64,000 nt of DNA from Arbacia lixula (lineage: Eukaryota; Echinodermata; Echinoidea; Arbacioida; Arbaciidae): the NCBI GenBank assembly GCA_963669155.1, contig OZ022595.1:624501-688500 (forward strand). Reading direction: 5' to 3'. The notes below the pieces were generated by a model. The model was given only the letters and a program-made list of their open reading frames with translations. It did not search any database and was not told the DNA's origin. Shown here one piece after another: positions 13,136 through 24,293 of this stretch. The translations under genes and the position numbers were made by a program. Each line of letters opens with the position of its first letter. The first letter of the stretch is position 1.

Positions 13136-13275
13136 CTCTCTCTCCCTATCACTCTCTTTCCCCCTCTCTTTCCCTTTCTCTTTCTTTTTCCCTTTCCTAC
13201 TCCCTCTCTTTCTCCCATCCTTCTTCCTCACAGCTTCTCCTTTATCTCTGTCTTTCTCTATCTCTGTTCATGTCT
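12935..13275. repeat. CT-rich minisatellite
   Basis: A block of (CT)n with CCCTATCACTCTCTTTCC is present twice, at about 13023 and 13144, together with CTTTCTTCATCTCTCCAC at about 12945 and 13063. The tract is therefore a tandem duplication of about 120 bp built from CT repeats. Confidence 0.88.
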
Positions 13276-14449
13276 CCCTTTCTTTTGAAACCTATGCAAT
13301 CAGTATCAGCATTAGTGTTGGGACCTGCCAAGTTCTTTAAAATGTATTAAGATTTTACCAATTTGCAAAAGCCCATTTTCTAACTACATTTAATAGACGT
13401 TTGTTTTTGTTGATACTGTGTTAATGCCATATTTCTCTGAGGCATTCATGCGCTAGTAAGACACACAAGTCACAAGGCAATTTTTTTTCCGAGAGACATG
13501 ATTAAAGGGAATGAATATGTAGTCAGCATTAATTTTTTTAATGTGGATTGTTCAAAACAAAAATTGTCATTGGCCAAGGACGGTACCACAAAGCGACGTC
13601 TGTATAACTCTGTACGGCATTGTTTTCGTATCGTACTGCTTACGAGAGTCACAAATGTTTCTGTGTTTCTGTTGTCATACTCTGTTATTCGTTCATCGAA
13701 CCGTACTCCACGACGGGACCCACACTCCGTCAGTAAGATTTCCGACTATGGGCTCCCTTTAAGAGAAACCGCAACTGCAACTGAAGTCAGCCAGACGCAT
13801 CACCTCTCGAGGGAGCCCTCCTGTTGTAGGGTCTCCCTTGTCTTGACATTTCCAGCGCTGTTTTCCATGTATCTTCTCTTACATGTATTGAATCCTAGCT
13901 CCTTTTTGCTGTTTCATGCATTTTTCTTGTCATGTTATGATTCATCCTGTACCGTGAAGTCACTGTAATTTTCTCCTTTATCCTCAAATCTGCCTTTTCG
14001 TTTTTTTCCATGTCTTTTATGTTCCTTTTTTCTCTATATCTTAGTCAGCTATGTTTTCCATGCTCCCACCAATTGAGTTTTATGTTCCTCCTTTTCTCTA
14101 TTACCATCACTTCATTTTCTCTTTCCCCACCTATACTCTTTGATGGCCCCCTACTACATGGCATTCCATGGAACAATTTGTCCTACGTGTCTAAAGCACA
14201 GCCATCCATTTTTTTCAATTGTTGCTGATATAAAAGGTTTGCTCTTAGTGATCTAGCTGCCAAATTCAATTTCCACTTTTGACACCAGATTGGATTGTCA
14301 CAGTTTGATTGGAAGAAACCTTGGAATTCCCTTCATCCGATAACAGGCTTAGTTTGTCACAATTTTTTTTCAGGTCATGGCTGCCACATTTCAATAACAT
14401 CCAGGGTTCTCCATTCTCAATGGCTGACCCTAACACTTGTCTGATATTG
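13276..14449. other. Unique DNA, no gene seen
   Basis: The + frame 13498-13968 is open for 156 codons without low complexity, but shows no domain, codon bias or splice context I can defend. I leave it uncalled. The rest is T-rich and featureless. Confidence 0.45.
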
Positions 14450-14667
14450 TAGCCTGGCTGTCAGACTTTCAGGCATTTTTAAACCAAACTTTTCAATAAG
14501 GGGGTCTGGCTGCAGTAGACTAATCATTCTCAATTTCTTCTCCAGCTCTCCCAAACATTTGGAATGGACTTAGAAAAGAGGAGAATGATACAGAGACTAG
14601 TTTTAAAGTTCTGGACTCTTTTTGTCAGATGGGATCAGAAATATCTAAAAGCCTTGAATTCAGGCTA
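14450..14667 (+). mobile_element. MITE-like element, family C copy 1 (TAGCC/GGCTA inverted termini)
   Basis: 218 bp beginning TAGCCTGGCTGTCAG and ending GAATTCAGGCTA. Subterminal signatures shared by the family are GGTCTGGCTGCAGTAGAC, CTAATCATTCT, AAGAGGAGAATGATACAG and GACTAGT. Family termini form an imperfect inverted repeat of about 25-30 bp. No reading frame of interest, so it is a non-autonomous DNA transposon derivative. Target-site duplication is not clear. Confidence 0.75.
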
Positions 14668-14974
14668 CTGATTGGGTGTCACACATACAATGAATAGAAG
14701 TGCAGTCCTCCATTTCTCCCAGTTTTTGTAGATCATCCTGCTTTAGTTTGTGTCTTAAATCAAATCGATCCCGAGGGTGCGTTTTCATGATTATTAACAG
14801 ATCACAATATTTCACTTCGGTCTGTTTTCCTGTACAAGGGAGCCTCTGTATTCAAACACAGGCCAGCATTCCTCAAACTAGGATGAGTTATTGTCCTACA
14901 GCTGTTCCTAAGTTTTGTTTTTTAGTAGAATGTTTAATTCTGTTTTGGATTCATGCACATGTTTCCTAAGCCTA

Positions 14975-15235
14975 TCAATGGATGTTATATGAGATAGTCC
15001 CATGAAAAATGAAAGCGAAAGAGAATTTTGTTATGACTATTTCCCATACTGGTACAGACATGTACCCTACCTGAGCCACAAAAAATACTGCTCTATGGGA
15101 TTTGTGTGTATTAATGGTATACAATATGATGTGATGTAATATGGAGTTAACTCCTTCTGCCAGGCAAACTGCTGCTCCATGGGTTTTGTGTGTATTAATG
15201 GTGAAAAGGGCACATGTTGCACACAAAGAGTTAAA
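14975..15235. repeat. Two copies of a dispersed repeat with core GTGTGTATTAATGG
   Basis: ACTGCTCTATGGGATTTG plus GTGTATTAATGGT at about 15088-15120, and GCTGCTCCATGGGTTTTG plus the same tail at about 15170-15205. The reverse complement occurs at 63815-63890 and a weaker relative near 28995. Short frames through it are similar between copies only because the DNA is repeated. Confidence 0.6.
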
Positions 15236-16430
15236 GAGAACATGTGACATTTATTTCAGCCTGAAAAGTTCATTACCTAATGTTCAGTAGTACATGAATG
15301 CATGATCATGGTAGCCTTGTAAAACGCTTGAGCTAATCACGTGTTTCACATAGCGCTTTGTCTAAGTTTAGAAGCACGTAATCACCATGTGGTTCTAGTT
15401 CCTGTTTTTGCCGCTTTCCTGATGCTAATATCATCAATTTTCTCTTAACCATACAATGATCAGTACAAATGTGGATGACATTGGCCTACTGTGTATCAGC
15501 AAGACAAAACACCTGAGTAAAAGTTTTCATAACATATATTCTTTGATAAAAGTCATACCATTAAAGATACAGTAGGTCAAAAAATGAACTGTGTAAACAC
15601 CACATGAAAATGCAGTTTAATAAATTCCCTTGCAATATTAGGTTGTGATTGTTGGTGGTGATGCGAGCAAGTGTGTGTAATGTGAGATAGGCCTATGTGC
15701 CAGTGGCTGCTGCAATACAGTCGATGAAATTATGAATGTACACTCTGGTTGCTATGAGACGGGCCATTTTGTACGTAAACGAGGATAGTTTTTCACTTTT
15801 CCTGAAAATGTTTTTGAAGCTCTGACTGAAATTTCACACGTTATTTAAAGGATATAATGCCGATTCTTGACAAGTTTCATGACTGTTGTAAATCGGCCAC
15901 CCTGTCTTTATATGGTTAGTAAACATTGATGGGCCAACTGAAATAGATTCTGTCCTACTATAGGATTAGACCTATAGCATAGGTACCAGCATGCAGCTAT
16001 GATGGTAGGATAAGGTTACAGTCATGTGGTCTGTAGGTCAAGGCTAAAAGTTGTAAAGTTTGACAGACGTCATGCTACGGACAGTCGGCCAGTAGGGTGG
16101 TCAGTCAAGAAATATGAGAGTCAAGATATAAATGCATCACAAACAGTCTGATTAGTACTTGTAGAAGTATTCAGTGTGTTGTTATCATTCAAATGAAGTT
16201 GTATGAACAAACAATATTGCATCTAGAATATTTTGCAAGCACAGATTCTAATTTGATACTTTAATACAATTTAGCCTGCTTTAAATGAATGCTACCCCAC
16301 ACTGCCTGACTGTGTCAAAATATCTGGCACAGCTACAGTACATGGCCTATTGTAGTCTCATCATGCAGACTCCTAATCTATCCATGTAAGAGCTACAAAT
16401 TGATGGGCTACTGCAACCGTGGCCAAATAG

Positions 16431-16603
16431 GTTTTCAATTGTTGTAACTTACCATCAAGGGCCAAATAGGTTTTCAGTTATTGTAACTTACCATCAATGG
16501 TACTACCATGGCAACAGATGCAATGAGAGCTTATTGGCTGCTGCCATGGTAGTTACCATTGATGGCAAGTTACAATAATTGAAAACCTATAACCAAGATG
16601 GCC
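16431..16603. mobile_element. Foldback element, family B copy 1, with duplicated left end
   Basis: GGCCAAATAGGTTTTCA starts at 16431 and again at 16459; the first is a 28-bp duplication of the left end. From 16459 the left arm (TTATTGTAACTTACCATC, then CTACCATGGCAACAG) is answered by an inverted right arm (CTGCCATGGTAGTTACCA, then CAAGTTACAATAATTG) that ends near 16603. The loop lies around 16530. No coding content. The family recurs at 42634-42763. Confidence 0.8.
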
Positions 16604-16803
16604 CATGCCTGTCTATCTTATATATTGGATTATAAATGGCCAGCAGGCTGGAATTAAGACTAGTACATCTGTGGATTGACTGTGTGGGACGTGCAGCTCT
16701 CTATGTCTGGTGGATCATGAATAGCGGGTCTGTTGTAGGCTGCGACTGACTGAGAGTAACCTCTTCTGATCATCGCTACCCACAGTCTACCCACACTCTA
16801 GTC

Positions 16804-17002
16804 TAGCTACCAGCCTGATAGACATTTATAATCCAAACTGAAAATAGAGTCTAGTATTCATAAGACTAGTCCCTTTATCATTTAACTTTCCTTCGTGTTT
16901 TGGCAAACCCTTAAAGAAATCAATAATGATTAGTCTACTGCAGACAGACCCCTTTATTGAATAGTTTGGGTATGAAATTCCTAAGAGCCTTGAAGCTAGG
17001 CA
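16804..17002 (-). mobile_element. MITE-like element, family C copy 2 (reverse orientation)
   Basis: Shows the family C signatures on the other strand relative to copy 1: AATAGAGTCTAGTATT, GACTAGTCCC, then AATGATTAGTCTACTGCAG and CCTTTATTGAATAGTTTG. Ends are TAGCTACCAGCC and CCTTGAAGCTAGGCA. Diverged but alignable by eye across most of its length. Confidence 0.7.
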
Positions 17003-17820
17003 AACCCTATTACCTCTAAGTCAGTGTGAGGAGAGATATATCTGCCATATGTCAGATGTGAATTATATGATCAAGCTGGACTATTGCAGATGTATCAGGG
17101 TATATTAAAAATATGGCGATATGTATTCCATGGAATATTACCATGTCATATACTGCAATATGATATAGGGTAATATATATCATCCTTATGTCTTTATGAT
17201 GACATATCACAAATTATGATGGCAGTCATATAAGTGAAGAAGGTGGAGCGAACATTGTGTAATCCAAATTTTGTATGTTATCTTGGAATGGATTAGCTGG
17301 TTGAGATTGAAGTCTCATAAGACAAGCTAGCTTTGCTCTCAGACTGCAAGTGCAAACTCATGACGAAGTCCGTGGTCAAATATTCGTAGGTATCTTTCAA
17401 CACCCAGACTTCATGTAGTAATGGTTGCACTGGTGCTTATGGGACTTGTAGTCTAACTTAGTTGTTGTTGTAGGGGTGCATTAGAAAGAAAAAGATCATG
17501 CTCCACAGTGTGGAATCAAACCTATAGAGAAGCTTTGCCTTACACGGTATACAATATGATGTAACTGAGCTGGAAACACATCTAGGCAAGATACAAGGTG
17601 GTATGTTGGCCTGGATGGACAGACGGACAGACATACTGACAGATGTAGGCTAGGGGATCAGAGTGTGCTGGGCTGAAAGGGATAGGGGTCAATTCAGGTC
17701 ACAATAACACAATAACTCACATGCTTTTGGGGACTGAGTGCTGGTAGTCTGACAGTTCATGGGGCATGAAATCAGTTCTTCTTTTACTTTACCTTCTTCG
17801 TTTGTTATCCTTCCATTCCT

Positions 17821-17869
17821 CCCCCCCCCCTCATCTTTTCCTCTTTTCACTCTATCTTTATCTCACTGT

Positions 17870-17910
<41 letters not shown>

Positions 17911-18067
17911 ACATATATATATATATATATACACACAAACACACACACATTATCATGTATCTTTCACTCTTTCTCCTAATATCTCTCCACTCTCCCTCTC
18001 TCTATTCCCCCGCCCTACCCCCTCCTCTCTCTCTCTCCCCCTCTCTCTCTCTCCCTCTCTCTCTCTT

Positions 18068-18099
<32 letters not shown>

Positions 18100-18125
18100 C
18101 CTCCCCTTTCATCTTTCTCTGTCCT
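17821..18125. repeat. Composite (C)n, (CA)n, (TA)n and (CT)n array
   Basis: C10 at 17821, CA repeats 17872-17906, an AT run near 17912-17930, further CA, then CT-rich sequence 17970-18115. All frames through it are repeat artefacts. Confidence 0.92.
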
Positions 18126-19175
18126 ATCCCCATTTGATGGCTGCGACAGATTTAAGAGGGGTCAGAATTTTAACAAGGAACACATTCCAACTTTGTCTAC
18201 ATTCAAGCATCATAAATATTAGCTCTGGATTGGTGTCCAGATGTGTGTGGTGCTACTTCAACTTATGATTGTTCAGCCATGATCTAAGATAAAATTAGAC
18301 AGCTTTACTTTAGTGAATAATAACAAAAGTAGTAAAAATTGATGATGATTTAATGTCTGTGCAATTTTGTTTACATTGGTGTATTCAAAACGCATATATA
18401 TTGAAATGTGTTTTAACGTTTTTTTCCTCTACTGCAATTATAGTGATACAACTTTCACATATTTTCATTTGGCCATACTGTTAGCAGATAGCCTGAAAGA
18501 GAGAGGGGTAGAATGGGAGAAAGGAATGTGAAAAGAAAAATATATTTTTCAGGGTTTTAACATGTTTTCTGTATGCAAGTAAGTAAACAAGTCTTGTGAA
18601 TAGGGCTATTGTGAGGAGAATCTGGCCTTATGATCCCATCACCAATTGAATTCCTCTGGTAAGCCTGGTCAGGGTTTAGAAGAGAAATACATCAGGAGTG
18701 CTTGTGGAGTTGTCAGCATGAAAAGAAAATATCTTCAAATTTCATCAATACAGAGAGAGACATTGGCTGTGTTTTCACTGGATGGTGTCATGGGGTTCAT
18801 CCACATTTTGCCCTTGCTTATAAATCAAAGGATTCTGCTTCTTCTTATTCATCTCCCTTCTTTTCTTGCATTTTCTAAGACCTCCTCCCCTCACCTCAAA
18901 ATTTTAGATTGAGACAAATTTTGTCATGACAACCATTTGAAGTTTTGTATCGTTCAATTGAAATGATAAAGTTTGGGGCAGCTCTTGTGCTGAAATAATT
19001 ATGTCTGATTGAAGAAAATGTATTTCATTGCTTTGTTCTTTTCAAGATACCTTACTGTTTGTGTCAACTTTTGTATTGTTAGATTTGTATAAACATACAT
19101 TCAAAGGATTGAAATTGTTAGCAGGCATTTTGATTGGCGTTATGATATGTGTACTCATCATTATGATGAGTTATT

Positions 19176-19370
19176 TGCTTCTTAGAAATGAGTGATGTCC
19201 ATAAATTGATATATAGAAACCAGACTGTTTATCATAATTTATCAGCTTCTAAGAAATGAGAAGTGTCTTTAATTGGTATATGGCAACCAGAATGTTTATT
19301 ATAATTTCTCTGTTTCTAAGAAATGAGTGGTGTCTTTAATTGGTATATGGAAACCCTGAATGCCAGTTCA
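19176..19370. repeat. 67-bp tandem repeat, three degenerate copies
   Basis: TTCTAAGAAATGAG starts units near 19181, 19249 and 19316, each followed by GTGTCTTTAATTGG, ATATGGMAACC and TGTTTATYATAATTT. The third copy is cut short. Likely an old local duplication. Confidence 0.8.
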
Positions 19371-19699
19371 TCATACCTCACATCCATGAGTCACTTAATT
19401 TATGCTGGGGATTGTGATTGATGAGTTTCCTGGTTCTGAGAGTGTGAATTCTTCCTGGTGTACATACATGCTTGTCACAGGCAGACAGACAGACGGACAG
19501 AACGCAGCAGTGAACAATTTTAAGAGCCGTAACCTCATGTCACATTCCATGCATTCTTGACATTATTGTGCTTTCACAGACCATTTGTGGTGAACTTGAG
19601 GGCTTAGGATTTACGAGCTTTCGCTCTTCATACAGGAGAGAGTATGTGTGTTACCGATTCTCGTTTTGATTCTTCAGTCAACTCTTATCTCTTTAACTT

Positions 19700-19915
19700 C
19701 ATCTTTTCCCTCACTCTCTCCCATCGCTCAGAGCCCCCTCGCTTCTCTCTCTCTTTCTGTCTCTTCCTCTCTTTATCTCATTATCGTTCTCTCTATCTCC
19801 ATCTCTTTGTATCACTCTTTATCTCTCACGTTTTCCCTCTCCCCCTCTCTCTTTCCTCTCCCTATCTCTCTCTCTCTCCTTCCTTCTCTGCCCCTTTCCT
19901 CTTCCCTTTCCCCTT
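19700..19915. repeat. CT-rich low-complexity tract
   Basis: Degenerate CTCT/CTTT/ATCTCT sequence with no long pure run; no gene. Confidence 0.85.
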
Positions 19916-20099
19916 TCAACTTTATTGCTGGAATGAGTAGCCCATTCCATGCTGTCATGTGCCCCATTACCACGAGGACACCAGCATCAAGTCACCAGAC
20001 ACTCATTTTCATTTCACACATAACTTGCAGTGTCCTATTCTCCGAATCCAGTAAGCTGTCTACCAGTATGTAGCGTGATCTTATTGTATACTTGATATT

Positions 20100-21500
20100 T
20101 TGACTAGCAGGAAAATGTCAAACTGATGGAGTAGTCAGGGGCAGAGCAAAATGTTTTGACCTTTTCATTCATGTGAGTGACTTTATGTGGGTTTCATGTT
20201 GTCAGGTCAGCTTTCACATATTCATAGACATGTTGTATGTGCAGCCTCATGGTTAAACATGGTTAAACCTGATACACACTTGTTCATTGAGCACTCTGCT
20301 GTAAGATGTGAGGAAGTGTGCTTAAAGGGATCTAGTAACTTAGTTGACATGTGCGAAAGTGATTTAAGAAAGAAGTGGTTGATGCAATGTATAATATTGT
20401 TATCTGATACATCCACTTTCAACTTAAAATTTCATGTTAAATGGACCTTGTATGGCCGAGAAACAAGCAAAAATGTAAAAGTGATATTCATTAACTCATT
20501 GCACTCACTTTGTACACAGTATTTGCAGTCCAGTTGATAATTCAACATGTGAAACTCTTCAATCGAAGTTATCTTTTTAACAAAAGGGTAATTTGAAGAA
20601 AAAAAACGAAACCTATCCCATGCATTTATTGTTTGTTCATACCAATACAACAAGTTGTGAGGGTACTGCTAGTATTCCAATTAGATTTGAAGGTTTTGGG
20701 CAATGTTGTAATTCCCTTTAAACCCTCCTTTAAGAAACATCCTACCATTCAGATTTGAATTTCCTTGCAAATCTTCTTGAGAAATCCTGACGATAATCCC
20801 TTGAGGCTATTGTGTGACATCAAAGGAAGACCTAGAAGTTTCTCTCATGGGACTGGAGGGTCTTAAGACAAACTGTGGGTCATTCTCAGGCATGAGCTGA
20901 TCTTCTGAGTAGGTGTGTAAGACAGGAGGAAACATAGAGGATGGCGTGGGAATGCTTTAAAGGGAAAGCTCAACAAGCGGGAGATTTGTTTAGAAGCAGA
21001 TGATCAAACATAGATAGGCAAGAGTTTCGAGGAAATATAAAATGTCATAAGGCAGTCTGAATATTTGTCATTTTTTCCGTTGACAAGGTTACATGAAAGA
21101 AATCTCAGTGATTTCATTCATAAGTATGTCTAATTGTCTCGAAATAATGTTTAACTGTAAAAAGGAGTGATTTGACTCAGGGTTCATGCTTGGTAATTCC
21201 AATGATACTGTCACACAGTCAATAAGCTGTTTCTGTAATGTATTCACAAGTTTTCCTCTAACTGGGTAGTTATACTTAATTACAGTCACCTGTATTTCAT
21301 GAATCAGTTTCAATTAGTGGAATTCACTCTTAATCCATCAGTTGTTGTTAGTCAAACAGGCATGGGGATTACCATTAGTAATGCATTGTTTGAAAGATAC
21401 GCATAAACTTTGCATACATAACAAAAATCACTCATACTTTTCTCATTTGGAAATCCTATAATCCTATAAGCCCACACTAAAATGTGTTGTATAAAATGTG
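20100..21500. other. Unique DNA, no gene seen
   Basis: The 20187-20537 (+) frame is open for 116 codons with ordinary composition but no recognisable domain or splice support. TTTAAAGGGAAAGC at 20956 resembles the TTAAAGGG terminus of the foldback families, but no partner end was found. Confidence 0.45.
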
Positions 21501-21539
21501 TAGCCAGTCACGTAAAAGGAAGCACACTTTTTCCAGACT

Positions 21540-22290
21540 TCCTTGCTTTGAACACTCTCTTGGCTGAAGAAATGATCCAGGTACCAGTGTGTAAGGACCT
21601 TCTCCAGACGTGTTGGCTTAGTCCCATGTTCAATACCCATGGACATACACCTTCTTCAAAGTCTAGAAGGAATCTGACTGGAAATTTCCTAGCTAGAGGT
21701 AGAAAATACGCTTTCTCCATACTGCTTTACTTTCAATGACCTCATGGTAAAGGAGGCACTCATACTTTGAATGCTCTCTTAGCTAAGGAATGGCTTGAGG
21801 CATTGAATAAGTACTGGTAGGTTCTATGTAAGGTGGCCATTCTAACTTCTTTACCGGACATTTCACCTCTAGAAAGCACATTCTCCATACTTAAGATAAT
21901 TTAAATGTTACCTGAGCTAAGGAAGTTCTCAAGGTACTGATTGAGGGGGTTCTATGTTTGACAGACTTAATTTACAAGACATTTTACCCCGAGAACATTC
22001 TCCATATTAGAATGTTCCCTGGGCTAAGGAAGTGCTAGAGGCGCTGAAGAAGTAGATTGAGTGGCCATTTTAACTTCATAACTTGATATTTCACCCCCTG
22101 AAAGTACATTCTTCATACTTTGTTCTCTTAAAAGTCTTAGCTTAGCTAAGGAAATGCTAGAGGTACTGAATGATGAGGTTATACGTTTGACAGACTTGAT
22201 TTACTGGACATTTCAGCCCTGGAAGACACATTCTCCAAACTTTGAATGTTCTCTTAGCTCAGGAAGTGCTGGAGGTAGTGGCTGATAATG
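21540..22290. repeat. Tandem repeat of about 107-137 bp, six diverged copies
   Basis: The motif TTAGCTAAGGAARTGCT recurs near 21557, 21776, 21913, 22020, 22142 and 22254. Between occurrences are shared pieces: GGTTCTATGTTTGACAGAC, TTACYGGACATTTCA and AAAGCACATTCTCCATACTT. Spacing varies through indels. The CTCTTAGCT end of each unit runs into the next without spacers, so it is a minisatellite. Confidence 0.85.
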
Positions 22291-24075
22291 AGGTTGTCCG
22301 AGGGCCCATGGTCTCATGTTCAACAGCCCTGGAAGCTTGTTGTGAAGGAAACACTCTGTAGGTGGCAGGAACCCTCTGATCACTTCCTTCCGTTTTGTCT
22401 CAAGGATTACAATGTGCCTCGGCACACACACTCCTCACTAGCTGGGTCTTCACCAAACCTAACTTACAAAACCTCCCGATCAGAGGTCTTTGGGGAAAAT
22501 TATCAAACATTACGAAAAATGTATCTGCATTGGCCACAATCAATCAGTTTTCTAATTTGCAAGATGGTCCACGTTATTGTGAAATAATCTTGAACAAATT
22601 ATTTTTGTGGTGGGGAGGATTTCCTGCAAACATGCTTCTATTTTATCTAGTATATTTCCTGTGTCAGAACAGGGAGGTGGTCAGAATTTGCATGCTATTT
22701 TAACATCTTTGAGTTGACAAGGATTCTTTCTTGTTTCCCTTCACTCATGCGTATAAGTGCAAAGTTAAAGTTGTGAGCAAACTGTGTCACCGTTAGTAAG
22801 TTAACTTGCGAATAAGTGCTTTAGCCTTTCACGTTATTTGCAGGAACTGACTGTTCCTTCATTGTTTCTGTATGGATGATTTAATCTAGGAATTTATGGG
22901 TTTTAACATTGATGTGTTTGTTAGGATGCTGGATATCATTGTGTGAAAAGGAAGTATTGAATGTATTTCCTCATGTATCGACCACAGGGTGTGTGTGTGG
23001 TTGCGTGGGCCATCCCTGATGATTTTTCACAAGTCTTGGTTAAACATTGAACTGAATGATTATAATATTTTGAGCTTAATATTACTGTGAAAAAAAGTGG
23101 AGGTAATTCTTGAACAGTTATAGGGATTATGATGATTGTCATTAAATGAAATTATATGTACGCAGCAACTATGAACGTCCATGGAATGATCAGGTAATGA
23201 GATGATGGCGACATTCAAATCAAAAGAACACAAGATGTGTTTTCAAAAGGACATGAAATGAAAAGCTGATGTGATCTTTACACACTGTAACTTTAAACAC
23301 TAAGAATATTGTAATAAACTGAGCAGATCACGGGGCTAAATATTACAAGAATATTGATATCTTGTTACATTATTTTGAAAACATGTCATGTGGTGTGTGG
23401 ACAGATTTGTAGCCCGAGGGTTTAATGTGTCTTCAAGTCTTCATAAGGAGAAGAGAGACCTTGTCTAACAGACACACCAACACTTCCTCTTTGGTAACAC
23501 ACCCCAGGGTCTGTGTGTTCTTGATGCCATCAGCAGATAGAGATGGATATCACAGTGTCATGAGCAACGCTATTCACTTGGGTCGTGTAGATATGGGCCG
23601 TTGATTGCGAACCATAGACAAACAGCCAGCCAGCCAGCCAGCCAACCAACCCACGCTAGTAGGGGACTTTAGCACTGGCTGGTAGAAAACTACAAACATT
23701 ACATTGACTGGGTCGATAGGCGTAATTCACATTGGACCATTAAACTCACCTAGAGCATGTACAGCAGAACCTGTTTTCAGACAAGAAAATGGAAGTTGGT
23801 CATATTTCAGGCGAATATAAATGAGGAGAAATGTTTTATTAGTGCCTTGGATAGAATGTAATTTGCATAGGGGTATTTTGATAGGAATACTATAGAACAT
23901 ACAGTTTATGGGCGTGATTAATGTTTGTGACATACATGTATAAGATGATGTATTCATGGATATCAGCCAATCGTATGATTGCCATCGACGTTACGTGCTT
24001 TCATCCAGACAACTATATAATCTTTGCTCGGTTTGTGTCCTGTTTTCAGAGGTAACATTCACTTATAAAGAAATA
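22291..24075. other. Unique DNA, no gene seen; short (CCAG)n
   Basis: (CCAG)n of about 25 bp at 23624-23650. Frames at 22288-22703 are short and show no domain. No exon can be supported. Confidence 0.5.
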
Positions 24076-24293
24076 CATCAAAAGTAAAGAAAAGGAAGAG
24101 GTTGGTTTTAAAAGGTTAATTCAAGGAGTGAAGAAAAGGGAAGAGGGTTGGCTTTTAAAAGGTTATTCAAGGAGAGAAGGGAAAGGGAATTGTTTTATCT
24201 TAAAAGATTTATTCAAGGAATGAAGGAAAAGGAAGAAATGTATTTTTTTAGGTTTATTCTTAGAGTGAAGGAAAAGGAAAGGGTTGGTTTATA
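24076..24293. repeat. 46-bp tandem repeat, about five copies
   Basis: TTCAAGGAGTGAAG-type starts at 24121, 24167, 24213 and 24258, giving 45-46 bp steps, with GGAAAAGGAAGAGG and GGTTTTAAAAGG inside. A first copy begins near 24076. Copies diverge mostly in the T-rich half. Confidence 0.82.

Noticed and set aside
9389..13350. Several 100-180 codon Ser/Leu/Pro-rich frames
   Set aside because: Translations of CT arrays; the same tracts are open in other frames and on the opposite strand.
13498..13968. A 156-codon + frame with ordinary composition
   Set aside because: No domain, no convincing splice sites and no supporting neighbours; a frame this long is possible by chance in 64 kb.
20187..20537. 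A 116-codon + frame with ordinary composition
   Set aside because: No domain or splice context, and it lies in AT-rich unique DNA.
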